Positions 1-9,090 of a DNA stretch of 64,000 bases are shown here, one piece after another. Source of the stretch: Leptospiraceae bacterium. Its GTDB lineage: Bacteria > Spirochaetota > Leptospiria > Leptospirales > Leptospiraceae. The position numbers and the translations under genes were made by a program. The stretch lies in NCBI GenBank assembly GCA_022402465.1, contig JAKRSH010000043.1, positions 62,001-126,000 of the forward strand. The letters run 5' to 3'. Below the pieces are notes generated by a model. It had not been told where the DNA came from. It searched no databases and saw only the letters and a list, made by a program, of their open reading frames with translations. Numbering within the stretch: position 1 is the first letter of the stretch; each line of letters opens with the position of its first letter.

Positions 1-891
1 CTTGCTATAGGATTAATCTTAATGATGTATCCACCTTTAGCTAAGGTGAAGTACAAGCAAATGGTCAAAGTTGTAGATAATAAAAAGCAAATTCTTTTAT
101 CACTGGTATTGAATTGGATCATAGGGCCCATGCTTATGTTTCTACTTGCTGTAATTTTTCTAAGAGACCAACCAGAATACTTTGCAGGACTGATCTTAAT
201 TGGAATTGCAAGATGTATAGCTATGGTTTTGGTTTGGAATGATCTCGCCTTGGGAAACAAAGAATATGCAGCAGGTTTAGTTGCCTTAAATTCATTATTT
301 CAAATATTCTTTTATTCGATACTAGCATACTTTTATCTATATCTATTACCTAATTTTTTCAATTTAAGTTTCTTTGAAGTAGAGATCTCCTTCTTTCAAA
401 TAGCGGAAAGTGTATTGATTTATTTAGGTATTCCATTTCTTCTTGGATTCCTATCCCGCACTTTCCTTACAAAATTCTTTTCGACGGAATGGTATGAACA
501 AAAGTTCCTTCCGAAAATAAGTCCTATAACTTTAATAGCTCTTTTACTAACAATAGTCTTGATGTTTAGCTTTAAAGGTGATTTAATCTTTTCATTACCC
601 TTGGATGTTATGAAAGTATCCATTCCATTAATAATTTATTTTGGAATTATGTTTCTATTGAGCTTTTATATTGCCAAATATCTGGGAGCTAGTTATGAAA
701 AAAATGTTAGTATCTCATTTACTGCCTCTGGCAATAATTTTGAATTAGCGATTGCTGTTGCCATAGCATCCTTCGGAATCAATTCAGGACAGGCTTTTGT
801 AGGTGTGATAGGACCCTTAGTAGAAGTTCCTGCACTCATACTCTTAGTAAACTTCAGTCTTTATCTAAAGAAAAAATATTATACTACTTGA
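1..891 (+). CDS. acr3: ACR3-family arsenite efflux permease (5'-truncated)
   Basis: The reading frame is open from base 1, so the N-terminus lies outside the window. It encodes an inner-membrane carrier with about eight hydrophobic segments in the visible part. Family marks: [11 protein letters not shown] near the start, [14 protein letters not shown] with the TM4 cysteine that ACR3 proteins need for arsenite transport, and a conserved acidic residue in [10 protein letters not shown] near the end. ACR3 extrudes trivalent arsenite (and sometimes antimonite) using the proton gradient. The phosphatase-type arsenate reductase follows 20 bp downstream on the same strand, which supports arsenic detoxification. 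An ArsR-type regulator would be expected upstream, outside the window. Function follows from the family and is not tested here. Confidence 0.9.
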   Translation, partial: LAIGLILMMYPPLAKVKYKQMVKVVDNKKQILLSLVLNWIIGPMLMFLLAVIFLRDQPEYFAGLILIGIARCIAMVLVWNDLALGNKEYAAGLVALNSLFQIFFYSILAYFYLYLLPNFFNLSFFEVEISFFQIAESVLIYLGIPFLLGFLSRTFLTKFFSTEWYEQKFLPKISPITLIALLLTIVLMFSFKGDLIFSLPLDVMKVSIPLIIYFGIMFLLSFYIAKYLGASYEKNVSISFTASGNNFELAIAVAIASFGINSGQAFVGVIGPLVEVPALILLVNFSLYLKKKYYTT

Positions 892-911
892 TTCCTAGGG
901 AAAATGAATAA

Positions 912-1592
912 ATGATACCAGAACCCAAACCAGACATTCAAAGTACCATTCTACCTAAATTGCATAATTCGATTGTTCAAAAGATTCTACCTAATTTAAA
1001 TACCATTTCGAAAGATCGATTTTCCATTCTAAATAGCATAGCTTATGAATTAAAGAATATGGTAGGCAACCTAGGAGTTGCTAAGATAAATTTTATCTGT
1101 ACACATAATTCAAGAAGATCTCATCTTTCTCAGATTCTATTCCATACTGCCTTGGTATTTTATAAAATGGATCATATTTCAACTTACAGCGGTGGAACAG
1201 AAGCAACAGCACTCAATGATAGAGTAGTTATAGCCTTAGAAGATTTTGGTTACAGGTTAGAGAAAGTTCAACCAAATCAATTCAATCAATCTCACAATTT
1301 CCAAGAAAATCCAGTCTATGAAATTTATCTTTCGAAAATTACCAAGCCTATTCTTGCATTTTCCAAAAAATACCAAGATGATCCCAATCCTAAATCTGAT
1401 TTCCTTGCAATCATGACCTGCGATCATGCTTCTGAAAATTGTCCTGTGGTATTTGGAGCAAGTTCAAAAATTAATTTAAACTACACAGACCCTAAGGCAA
1501 GTGATGGAAACCCAGATGAGAAGCTAGTCTATACTAATAAATTAATAGAGATAGGAATAGAAATGTTCGCTCTGGGAAAATTATTAAGCTAA
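912..1592 (+). CDS. arsC: Low-molecular-weight tyrosine-phosphatase-like arsenate reductase
   Basis: Cytoplasmic protein of 226 residues with the low-Mr phosphatase P-loop CTHNSRRS (Cys63 to Arg69, CX5R) preceded by a hydrophobic strand and followed by a Ser-Gly-Gly-Thr-Glu stretch typical of the fold. A further Asp-Pro-Lys loop near residue 195 is in the position of the general acid. An N-terminal extension of about 55 residues precedes the fold; it resembles the longer form often paired with ACR3. It lies 20 bp after the ACR3 gene, so the likely role is arsenate to arsenite reduction for export. A protein-tyrosine phosphatase role is the alternative; context favours arsenate. The start is the ATG at 912; the ribosome binding site is weak. 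Confidence 0.82.
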   Translation: MIPEPKPDIQSTILPKLHNSIVQKILPNLNTISKDRFSILNSIAYELKNMVGNLGVAKINFICTHNSRRSHLSQILFHTALVFYKMDHISTYSGGTEATALNDRVVIALEDFGYRLEKVQPNQFNQSHNFQENPVYEIYLSKITKPILAFSKKYQDDPNPKSDFLAIMTCDHASENCPVVFGASSKINLNYTDPKASDGNPDEKLVYTNKLIEIGIEMFALGKLLS

Positions 1593-1655
1593 ATTTCTAA
1601 TACAATAGGAACTAGAACATTTTATGCTGAACTTAAGGAAAATAAACTCCTTAAA

Positions 1656-4001
1656 TCACCATGACTTGTTTCTTAAAAAAGCTAGCTGTTCCTTAGACTC
1701 AACAGCTCTTTGTGATCTATGCTCTCTAACTGTTGCTATAGCTTGCTCAGCTTGCAATTGAAATTTATCCATCAAATAGGCAGCGGCGACTGTACCAGAT
1801 CGTCCTAGTCCACCAACACAATGTAAGATGACAGAACCATCTCTGCTAAGTTCTTCATCAATAGCTTTTAGTAGATTAGGCAGTGTAGCCGAATCTGGAA
1901 TACCTTGGTCTAAGATAGGATAGGAAATAAGTTCTAAACCAGCATCTTTGTAGGCTTGTTTAAGTCCCTTCACGCCATATTCTGTATATTCCTGTTCAGT
2001 GATAAGACTGACTATAGCAGTAGCACCATCTTCTTTAAGACTGCTGATGTCTTTGTCCATATTGCGGCCTCTATCCATACGACCAGGTAAGATGGTTAAT
2101 CCCAGCCTTCCCTTATTATTAGGAATGGGGATATAGTCGACTCTCAATCTTTGAGATAGTCTTAGGTTGGATTGAATTTTTTTAGCAAGCAAACATCCCG
2201 TACGAAGTGCCCACTTTTTCTGGAGTTCACTGCATTCATCAAAGGATAAGGTATGCATAGCATAACGCAATAGCCCAACCTGCATTTGGTAAGGATCTCT
2301 ATCTAACTCTATAAGTTTAGGATAGAAGGATCGTAATTTACAAGCCGTTAAATAGGCACTTTGTATCTTGGTAGAATTAAATTCTGAGACTAAAGATGCA
2401 TCCATAGGAATTCCAAGATCCGATTGGTTGATCAAAAGCTCCGTTAGCTTGCATGCATCCCTCCAATCCGTTTCAACAATTTTAGTGAAGATATACAAAA
2501 GATCGTTTTCTAATTTCAGTAAGTCTTTGATGACATGCCCACGGTGGGTATGGAAAAAATCTATCAACCAAACATTATTTTGTGCATCTAAGATCATGTT
2601 CTTACCATTCAAATCTCCATGTATGTAAGAAACATAGTGAGAACTAGAGGAAAGTTCTTTAAGTTCGAGTAGATCCTTTTCGTAGAATAAACAAACATTG
2701 TAAAGCTCAAGCTTTGATTTAGAATCAATCCCTAATTCACTCTCAAGGAAAAATTCCCTCTCTTCCAGTGGTATCCCAACCAAGGCTTCTACTTTGGATC
2801 TTACAGACTTGGAATACTTAGCTTGAAAGTCATAATAATCTAGAAGATTGAGTTTCTCAAGATCCTTGGCGTCATAGAGCCTTCCTAATTGTTTGGTGAA
2901 GACTGTTTCAAGAATAGGGAAAATTCTCTCAAGTGATTCTCCACTTTCATATCTATCTTGGAAGACTTCGGTCTTACCATCTATCATTGCCGCATAACGA
3001 TATTTAATTCCTCCTCTTTCACCAAGCTCAGCAAAATCAACTATCCTTGGTGCATTATTACCTAAGACTTCTTCGATTCTCTCAAAAGATGTTCTCTCTT
3101 TGGCGATTAAATCTCTTGGTCCAATCTTGATTACAGTTGGCACCTGGTTATGACCTATGGAGTCTATACTTTTGGCACGAAGAACTACATTTCCTGAAAA
3201 ACCTCCATCCAAACATATAAACTCAACTGACTTACAATCTCTATACAAATAGTACAATATATCTTCATCTGAAGAGAGAAGCTTCATTTCTTGGTTGAAG
3301 CTCATAGCAACTCTATCCCTATTCTTAGTTCCACCTGGAAGCAGTTGAATTTTTTCTCCCGACAAGAATTCACTAAATCCTCCAATAGATGGAAAGATTT
3401 TGATACCCAGAATATTTTTTAAGTGATCCAGAGAAATAAAATGCATATGGCGAGATGAGCTTGCTGTTAATGCAGAACATATTCCAATTTCAAAATTTGG
3501 ATATCTTGTAGACAATTCATAACTCAAGAAGGAAATCTTAGCCTCGGTCCAAACTCCAACTAATCCAACTCGAATGCTTTCTTTAGATTTTTCATAGGAT
3601 TTTAATTTATCTTCTAAATCTGTTTTATGAAAATCATTCAAACCACTTGCATCAACAATATTATGTTTGGTGGATTTATCTTTTAAGAGTAAAGATTCAT
3701 ACACAAATTTGGCTCCATGGGAGCCAGCAATGCAATGAGCTCCAAACTGTTTCAAATGTTCTACTTGCTCTTCATCTTTTGGATTATGCCAGTCTCTAAT
3801 ATGAATGATATCTAAATCTTCCTTCCGCTCTAGTGCCCATTCCATAAATGCAATGACAGCACCCTCTGCTGGATTCTCGCCCATCAGTCGCTTAGATTCA
3901 GAATATCCAACATGAAGAAGATTCGGTATTGGATCATATTTCTGAATTGGTTCTACAAAATCATTTTGCAGACATTGGGTTATGAGTATTGCCTTCTTCA
4001 T
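1656..4001 (-). CDS. Three-domain fusion: isochorismatase-like, APH/TCAD9-like kinase and dual-specificity phosphatase
   Basis: Residues 1-210 have the isochorismatase/nicotinamidase fold: Asp14 sits in LQNDF, a Lys near 112 follows, but the nucleophile position in GVWTEAK is Lys155 rather than Cys, so this domain is probably not a hydrolase. Residues about 255-600 resemble APH-type small-molecule kinases: a Gly-rich loop (DGGFSGN), HGDLNGKN with His461 and Asp463, and IDFFH with Asp481. Residues 620-781 form a dual-specificity phosphatase with HCVGGLGRSG (His727, Cys728, Arg734). It is the last gene of an operon with NAD-kinase-like and SPFH genes, 5 bp after the former, with a good ribosome binding site (AAAGGTAG). 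A kinase and a phosphatase in one chain suggests reversible phosphorylation of a metabolite or nucleotide; the substrate is unknown. Confidence 0.85.
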   Translation of the reverse strand: MKKAILITQCLQNDFVEPIQKYDPIPNLLHVGYSESKRLMGENPAEGAVIAFMEWALERKEDLDIIHIRDWHNPKDEEQVEHLKQFGAHCIAGSHGAKFVYESLLLKDKSTKHNIVDASGLNDFHKTDLEDKLKSYEKSKESIRVGLVGVWTEAKISFLSYELSTRYPNFEIGICSALTASSSRHMHFISLDHLKNILGIKIFPSIGGFSEFLSGEKIQLLPGGTKNRDRVAMSFNQEMKLLSSDEDILYYLYRDCKSVEFICLDGGFSGNVVLRAKSIDSIGHNQVPTVIKIGPRDLIAKERTSFERIEEVLGNNAPRIVDFAELGERGGIKYRYAAMIDGKTEVFQDRYESGESLERIFPILETVFTKQLGRLYDAKDLEKLNLLDYYDFQAKYSKSVRSKVEALVGIPLEEREFFLESELGIDSKSKLELYNVCLFYEKDLLELKELSSSSHYVSYIHGDLNGKNMILDAQNNVWLIDFFHTHRGHVIKDLLKLENDLLYIFTKIVETDWRDACKLTELLINQSDLGIPMDASLVSEFNSTKIQSAYLTACKLRSFYPKLIELDRDPYQMQVGLLRYAMHTLSFDECSELQKKWALRTGCLLAKKIQSNLRLSQRLRVDYIPIPNNKGRLGLTILPGRMDRGRNMDKDISSLKEDGATAIVSLITEQEYTEYGVKGLKQAYKDAGLELISYPILDQGIPDSATLPNLLKAIDEELSRDGSVILHCVGGLGRSGTVAAAYLMDKFQLQAEQAIATVREHRSQRAVESKEQLAFLRNKSW

Positions 4002-4006
4002 AGTTT

Positions 4007-5050
4007 CTACCTTTTAGATTTTGTTTGAGTATTGTTTTCTTGGTTTTGCTTGGAAATAATTTTCTTCTTGGGTGATTTCACTTTGGAATCATTAGACTCA
4101 GAATTTTTATCAATAAAGGCTGAAACCAAATTTGTAGTCTTCTGTGCAAGTTGTATCTTAGCTGTAGTTCCTGATGAAAAATCTAAATAATCAGAATCCA
4201 TACCATCAGAAAAGATTATCCCGTTTTCAGGCATATGGGATTCTAAGATAAGCTCCATGCCTTCTTGTATGGTTCCTGCTACAAGACTTGCTCCTGACCA
4301 CTTGGATGCAAATGGCTCCCTGACTGCGAACAGAAGCATTCTCTCTTCCCAAGCAATATTTCTAAGAGTACATTTAACTTCGGATTTTGCATAGGCATTG
4401 ATCCCATTTGTCATATTAAAAACAGAACTAAACCAACCTGTAGATCCTGCAGGTGTTGATACAATGATTCCACTGGAAATTTGGCGTTCAGTTGCCTTAT
4501 TGAAATTTATCGTATAACGAGCAGAAGACTGTGTTCTTGGTCCTATAAAAAAGTCGTTGAAAGCAAGTAATGATTGGCTGTCTCCAAGCTTAACTTCTGC
4601 CATGGTGATCTTGTGATGAGAGAATTTTTCATTTAATACTTTCTCTAGCTTAATGCTTAGACTTTCCACTTGGAAGGGCATAAGAACTCCATCAAATCTT
4701 GCTGGATCGGGATTCACTGCAAAAATTGGTTGCCCATTCAGATACTTTGCTGTATTTACGACTAGTCCATCTTGTCCTAAGGTAAGAATCAAATCATTCG
4801 GTCCGAACATATAGTTCGGAAGATAGGAACGGTCTATCAAATGAAACTTGACACCAGGTTCAATAGCTTGGATAACTGCATCCTTGGCTCTTGAATAGTT
4901 ATCATATTCTAATTCATAATCTTCAAAAGACTGGCCTCTATTTGTTATATAAAACTTTGCCTGCCCCTTCGTATTGAACCTGCGAATTGTTTCTTCTAGA
5001 CGAGTCTGCCTGGTAACTATAACAATCTTATCAAACATAAGATGTCTCAT
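4007..5050 (-). CDS. NAD(+) kinase-like protein
   Basis: About 347 residues with the NAD/diacylglycerol kinase fold. Motif 1 is LTLGQDGL (residues 91-97), a variant of GGDGT with the second Gly replaced by Gln. Motif 2 is AFNDFFIGP (Asn166, Asp167), matching the NAD-kinase NE/ND motif, and motif 3 is STPAGSTGW (199-207), matching TPTGST. The C-terminal 35 residues are Lys/Ser-rich and probably disordered. The start could be TTG 5053, ATG 5050 or ATG 5038; 5050 is used. It lies between the SPFH gene (34-37 bp upstream) and the three-domain gene (5 bp downstream), so it may act with them on a nucleotide rather than being the housekeeping NAD kinase. No other NAD kinase gene is seen in the window. 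Confidence 0.8.
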   Translation of the reverse strand: MRHLMFDKIVIVTRQTRLEETIRRFNTKGQAKFYITNRGQSFEDYELEYDNYSRAKDAVIQAIEPGVKFHLIDRSYLPNYMFGPNDLILTLGQDGLVVNTAKYLNGQPIFAVNPDPARFDGVLMPFQVESLSIKLEKVLNEKFSHHKITMAEVKLGDSQSLLAFNDFFIGPRTQSSARYTINFNKATERQISSGIIVSTPAGSTGWFSSVFNMTNGINAYAKSEVKCTLRNIAWEERMLLFAVREPFASKWSGASLVAGTIQEGMELILESHMPENGIIFSDGMDSDYLDFSSGTTAKIQLAQKTTNLVSAFIDKNSESNDSKVKSPKKKIISKQNQENNTQTKSKR

Positions 5051-5086
5051 CAAAAAGAAAGAACATTGAATTCAACATGATAGGAA

Positions 5087-6220
5087 TTAAGATTCTCTTT
5101 GGTTCAGAATATTATTCTCATTTATAAAATTCGATTGACTCCCTAAAAGAGACTTAGAATTAACATCTATTAAAGATTGGAGCAAGTCTGGGCTAATATT
5201 TAGGTTACCTATCTTTTCAGAATTTTTTGCAAGGTCACGAAAGGCACGAGCTATCAGTTCTGAACTATTCATTTGGTTTAAGGAGAGAGCTTCTAGAATT
5301 TCAGCAGATAATTCTTTCAAGGGTGCAATTTCTTGGCTCAAGGATTGAGCCTTAGCCTTAGAATATTCTACCATGTTCTTAGCCTGAGAGCTAACAAGTT
5401 CAGACTTTTTCTTTTCTTGCTCAATCATAGAATCTAATTTCAGTTTTGCGATATCAGAATTTTTAGATTCGACAGCAAGCTTAGCATCCATCTTTGCAAT
5501 TTCGACTAGCTTTTGTTTTTCTTGAACAGAAATCTCTGCATTCATTTTCGTTTCGCGAATGGTTCGGTTTTTTTCTTCTACTGCGATTTGAGTCTGTAGT
5601 TCGTTTTCTTTGATCTTTCGCTCTTGTTCTACTGCAAAATTTCTTCTCTGAAATACAGCCTCATCCGATTGCTGTAAGAATACTTCCCTTGTTGTGGATT
5701 CTAAAGCTCTCGCCATTTCTGGTGCTGGTGAAATTTTCAAAATGCTAAAATCCAATACGTCAATACCAAGTTCAACTAAGGTTGTAGAATTCTTCAATCG
5801 ATCCAATACAGGTTGGTACAATTCTGCTGCCGCTGTCAAGGCTTCTGTGAGTTCTAAAGATCTAAATTTTTCTCGAACTGCGACTTGGATAAGATTTGTT
5901 ATGCGAAGGTTTAATTTTTCGATTCCATCTCCCACATATCTACCACTGGCATCAATAGTAAAATCAAGTAGAGAAGCAAGTTTAACAGCATCCTTGACCC
6001 TATAAGTGACCTGTCCTTGGATACTAATCTCTTGGTAGTCTTTGGTAATTTCCTGAAAGATAAAGGGAGCATCTCTAGTGTCTGCCGGAACTATCACCAA
6101 AGTAGATGAGGGTGCAAAATAAAAGAAACTAAGCCCAGCCCCTTGTTTCTTTATTCTACCAGATTTAAAATGAATGATAAAATCAATAGGACGGGTTTTT
6201 ATAAATCGAATTCCAAACAT
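5087..6220 (-). CDS. SPFH/band-7 (stomatin/flotillin-like) domain protein
   Basis: A 377-residue protein. Residues 20-190 match an SPFH domain (GQVTYRVKDAVKLASLL, then VREKFRSLEL and GIDVLDFSI). Residues 200-290 form a charged, Glu/Lys/Gln-rich coiled coil typical of flotillin-like scaffolds. There is no clear transmembrane helix, so it is probably a peripheral membrane or cytoplasmic oligomer. GGGAGTG precedes the ATG. It is the first gene of the three-gene operon with the NAD-kinase-like and three-domain genes. SPFH proteins build large ring assemblies and often accompany enzymes they recruit or enclose; that is the inferred role here. Confidence 0.85.
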   Translation of the reverse strand: MFGIRFIKTRPIDFIIHFKSGRIKKQGAGLSFFYFAPSSTLVIVPADTRDAPFIFQEITKDYQEISIQGQVTYRVKDAVKLASLLDFTIDASGRYVGDGIEKLNLRITNLIQVAVREKFRSLELTEALTAAAELYQPVLDRLKNSTTLVELGIDVLDFSILKISPAPEMARALESTTREVFLQQSDEAVFQRRNFAVEQERKIKENELQTQIAVEEKNRTIRETKMNAEISVQEKQKLVEIAKMDAKLAVESKNSDIAKLKLDSMIEQEKKKSELVSSQAKNMVEYSKAKAQSLSQEIAPLKELSAEILEALSLNQMNSSELIARAFRDLAKNSEKIGNLNISPDLLQSLIDVNSKSLLGSQSNFINENNILNQRES

Positions 6221-6334
6221 TATTACACTCCCAAAAAGATATCCCCAATTTTAGGATTGCAAATAATGTATGCAAGAAATTTTCTCTTCCCGTCCTTAGC
6301 TCGGATAGAAAGGGAAATAAATTATTCCCTTATT

Positions 6335-7639
6335 TCAACGAGTTCCTATAGAGAAATAAGTGATTCCCAATTTTTCCATATTTTGTGGTCTATATTGGTT
6401 TCTACCATCAAAGATAACTGGAGCTTTCATTAAGGATTTCACCTTATTGAAATCAGGCTCTCTAAATTCTCTCCACTCAGTTACAAGAAGCATGGCATCT
6501 ACACCCTTGATTGCCTCATACGGATTATCCTTGTAGTCCACTCTTCCTTGGAAGTAGTAATTGGATGTCTCCTTGGCAACTGGATCAAAGGCTTGTACCT
6601 TAGCACCACGTTTTATTAATTCTAAAATCAATGGAATGGAGGGAGCCTCTCTCATATCATCAGTCCCAGGCTTGAAGGCAAGTCCCCAGACGCCAAAGGT
6701 CATTCCTGAAAAATCTTCTTTCTTATAATAGGAAATAATTTTGTGAAGTAGTCGCACCTTCTGTGCTTCATTAACTTCTTCAACCATTTCTATAATGCGA
6801 ACTGGTGAACCTGCTTCTTTAGATGTGCTTATAAGTGCTTGTACATCTTTTGGGAAACAAGAGCCGCCATATCCTATTCCTGCATAAAGAAATTGTCTAC
6901 CGATTCTTGAATCCGTTCCCATTCCCTTACGAACGTCTTCGTAATTAGCTCCTACCGCATCACAGAGGTTAGCAATTTCATTAGAGAAAGATATCTTAGT
7001 TGCAAGGAAGGCATTGCAGGCATATTTTGTCAGCTCAGCGGATCGTATACTCATTCTTAGAATAGGATTGCCATTGAGAACAAAAGGATTGTAAAGTTCA
7101 GACATCATATCCAAGGCTTTGCTTGAATCTGCTCCAATCACAACTCTTTCTGGTTTCATAAAGTCGTCTATGGCGGCGCCTTCTTTCAGGAATTCTGGAT
7201 TGGATACTACGTCAAACGGATGTGATGTGTTCTCGGAAAGAATTCTTTTGACATCATCTGCCGTTCCAACTGGTACTGTTGACTTATCAACTACGATCTT
7301 ATAACCGTTCATAGCCTTACCGATTTCTTCTGCTACACCATGTACCATAGATAGGTCAGATGTGCCATCAGGTTTTGTAGGAGTTCCAACAGCTATAAAA
7401 ACAAATTCTGAGGCTTGTACACCTTCGGCGAGTGAGGTCGTGAAGTTCAATCTGTTCTCTTTGGTATTATTCAACACAAGTTCAGAAAGACCAGGTTCGT
7501 AAATGGGAATAATCCCTGCTTTTAGGTTTTCGATTTTCTTTGCATCTTTATCAACGCAGATAACATCATTGCCATATTCAGCAAAGCAAGTGCCTGCTAC
7601 TAATCCTACATACCCTGTTCCAATCACGCATACTTTCAT
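6335..7639 (-). CDS. ugd: UDP-glucose 6-dehydrogenase
   Basis: Cytoplasmic enzyme converting UDP-glucose to UDP-glucuronate with two NAD+. The N-terminal Rossmann motif is VIGTGYVGLVAG. The catalytic Cys lies in GYGGSCFPKD, STVPVGT is present, and the C-terminal region contains WGLAFKPGTDDMREAPS, all diagnostic of the family. About 434 residues, a normal length. The ATG at 7639 is preferred because family members begin MKVCVIGTGYVG; an in-frame ATG at 7657 lacks a better ribosome binding site. The product feeds polysaccharide or lipopolysaccharide synthesis. Gap to the next gene (SPFH) is 114 bp, so read-through into that operon is possible. Confidence 0.95.
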   Translation of the reverse strand: MKVCVIGTGYVGLVAGTCFAEYGNDVICVDKDAKKIENLKAGIIPIYEPGLSELVLNNTKENRLNFTTSLAEGVQASEFVFIAVGTPTKPDGTSDLSMVHGVAEEIGKAMNGYKIVVDKSTVPVGTADDVKRILSENTSHPFDVVSNPEFLKEGAAIDDFMKPERVVIGADSSKALDMMSELYNPFVLNGNPILRMSIRSAELTKYACNAFLATKISFSNEIANLCDAVGANYEDVRKGMGTDSRIGRQFLYAGIGYGGSCFPKDVQALISTSKEAGSPVRIIEMVEEVNEAQKVRLLHKIISYYKKEDFSGMTFGVWGLAFKPGTDDMREAPSIPLILELIKRGAKVQAFDPVAKETSNYYFQGRVDYKDNPYEAIKGVDAMLLVTEWREFREPDFNKVKSLMKAPVIFDGRNQYRPQNMEKLGITYFSIGTR

Positions 7640-7723
7640 GAATGCCAGTATTTGCATGAAAATTCATTTGGAAAGGAGAAAATCATGGAAAGTCTCTAGC
7701 CTGGCAGAGGAAGAATTGTTGAT

Positions 7724-8806
7724 TTAGGAATTTCTTCTTTTGCGAATAGCTGCAGCAAGTCTTTCGATTACAGGAACAGTATCTTCCCAAGCAAGACAGG
7801 CATCCGTGATGGACTTTCCGTATTCAATCTTGTCTAATGGAGCTTCCTTCTGGTTCCCTTCTTTCAGGTGGGATTCCATCATGATTCCAAAGATAGAACG
7901 ATTTCCTGATTCAATTTGCTTGGCTATATCCTCAGCTACCAATGGCTGGTTTTTAGGATTTTTCTTAGAATTCCCATGGCTGCAATCAATCATGATCTTC
8001 TCAACGAGCCCTGCTTCGTGAATTGCCTTCTCTGTTTCCTCTATAGCCTGGGAATCAAAATTCGGTCCCTTAGTAGAACCTCTCAGTATCACATGGCAGA
8101 AAGGATTGCCCGAAGTGGACACAATTGCAGCTACACCTTGTTTGGTGATTGATAAAAAATGATGAGGAAGCATTGCCGCATGTATAGCATCAATAGCAAT
8201 CTGAGCATTGCCATCTGTACCATTTTTAAAACCAACTGGCATAGATAAACCTGAGGCAAGCTCTCTGTGGATTTGGCTTTCTGTAGTTCTTGCTCCAATT
8301 GCACCCCAGGATACGCAATCACCAGTGAACTGGGGAGAAATGGTATCCAAAAATTCACAACCCACAGGAAGTCCTAAACCGATCAGATCTACTAGAACTT
8401 GTCTAGCTATTCTAAGACCTTTATTAATTTCAAATGAATTATTGATAAATGGATCATTGATCAGACCCTTCCAGCCAGTTCTTGTTCTAGGCTTCTCAAA
8501 ATAAACTCGCATAACAATAAGTATGTCATCTTTCACAGAATCAGCTAGCTTCTTTAATTTGCCCGCATACTCAAGGGCTGACTTAGGGTCATGGATAGAG
8601 CAAGGCCCAACTACAACGAGCAAACGATCGTCTTTGTTGCTGATTATGTCCTCAATTGCTTTTCTAGATTTGGATACAAGCTCAGAACCAGACTCGCTGA
8701 TAGGAATTTCCTCTATCAAAATGGCAGGAGGGATCAATGGTTTGAGTGCTTTAATGTGAATATCATCCGTCTGAAAGAACATGCTCCTATTTTGAAATTC
8801 ACCCAT
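7724..8806 (-). CDS. aroG: 3-deoxy-7-phosphoheptulonate synthase, class I (AroG type)
   Basis: First enzyme of the shikimate pathway, condensing phosphoenolpyruvate and erythrose 4-phosphate. The 360-residue protein has VVVGPCSIHDPKSALEYA, the PEP/E4P-binding KPRTRTGWKGL, GARTTESQIHRELASG and the metal-binding MIDCSHGNSKK, all typical of microbial class I-alpha enzymes. An N-terminal extension of about 40 residues contains the region used for feedback inhibition by aromatic amino acids in the E. coli paralogues; which amino acid acts here cannot be read. Length is normal. Confidence 0.95.
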   Translation of the reverse strand: MGEFQNRSMFFQTDDIHIKALKPLIPPAILIEEIPISESGSELVSKSRKAIEDIISNKDDRLLVVVGPCSIHDPKSALEYAGKLKKLADSVKDDILIVMRVYFEKPRTRTGWKGLINDPFINNSFEINKGLRIARQVLVDLIGLGLPVGCEFLDTISPQFTGDCVSWGAIGARTTESQIHRELASGLSMPVGFKNGTDGNAQIAIDAIHAAMLPHHFLSITKQGVAAIVSTSGNPFCHVILRGSTKGPNFDSQAIEETEKAIHEAGLVEKIMIDCSHGNSKKNPKNQPLVAEDIAKQIESGNRSIFGIMMESHLKEGNQKEAPLDKIEYGKSITDACLAWEDTVPVIERLAAAIRKRRNS

Positions 8807-9090
8807 TTGCAGTCTATTGATATTTTTAGATTCAGTCTTAAATTGAAGGAAAATCGAAACCGATATACAATGATAGTCGGATGTAGAAATAAATTTAAAA
8901 CTCGGTTGTCAAGGAATCTTGGGAAGGTTTACAAGCCTTGAAAGCTTGCTTATGTATCTTTGATGAACAAAAAATAATATAAGGAATCCTAGAATTCTTA
9001 ATTCTTGCTTGCAACTCAGGTGTCTCTTTTAAGATTAAACTAGTCGTATGAAATTAATTATTTCTCAAATGTCTAAACTAGAGTAGCCTT

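Noticed and set aside
420-623. Antisense ORFs inside acr3, groEL and other genes
   Set aside because: All are shadows of strongly supported coding frames.
1633-1654. Stem TTAAGGA/TCCTTAA between convergent genes
   Set aside because: No T-run and AT-rich; terminator not supported.
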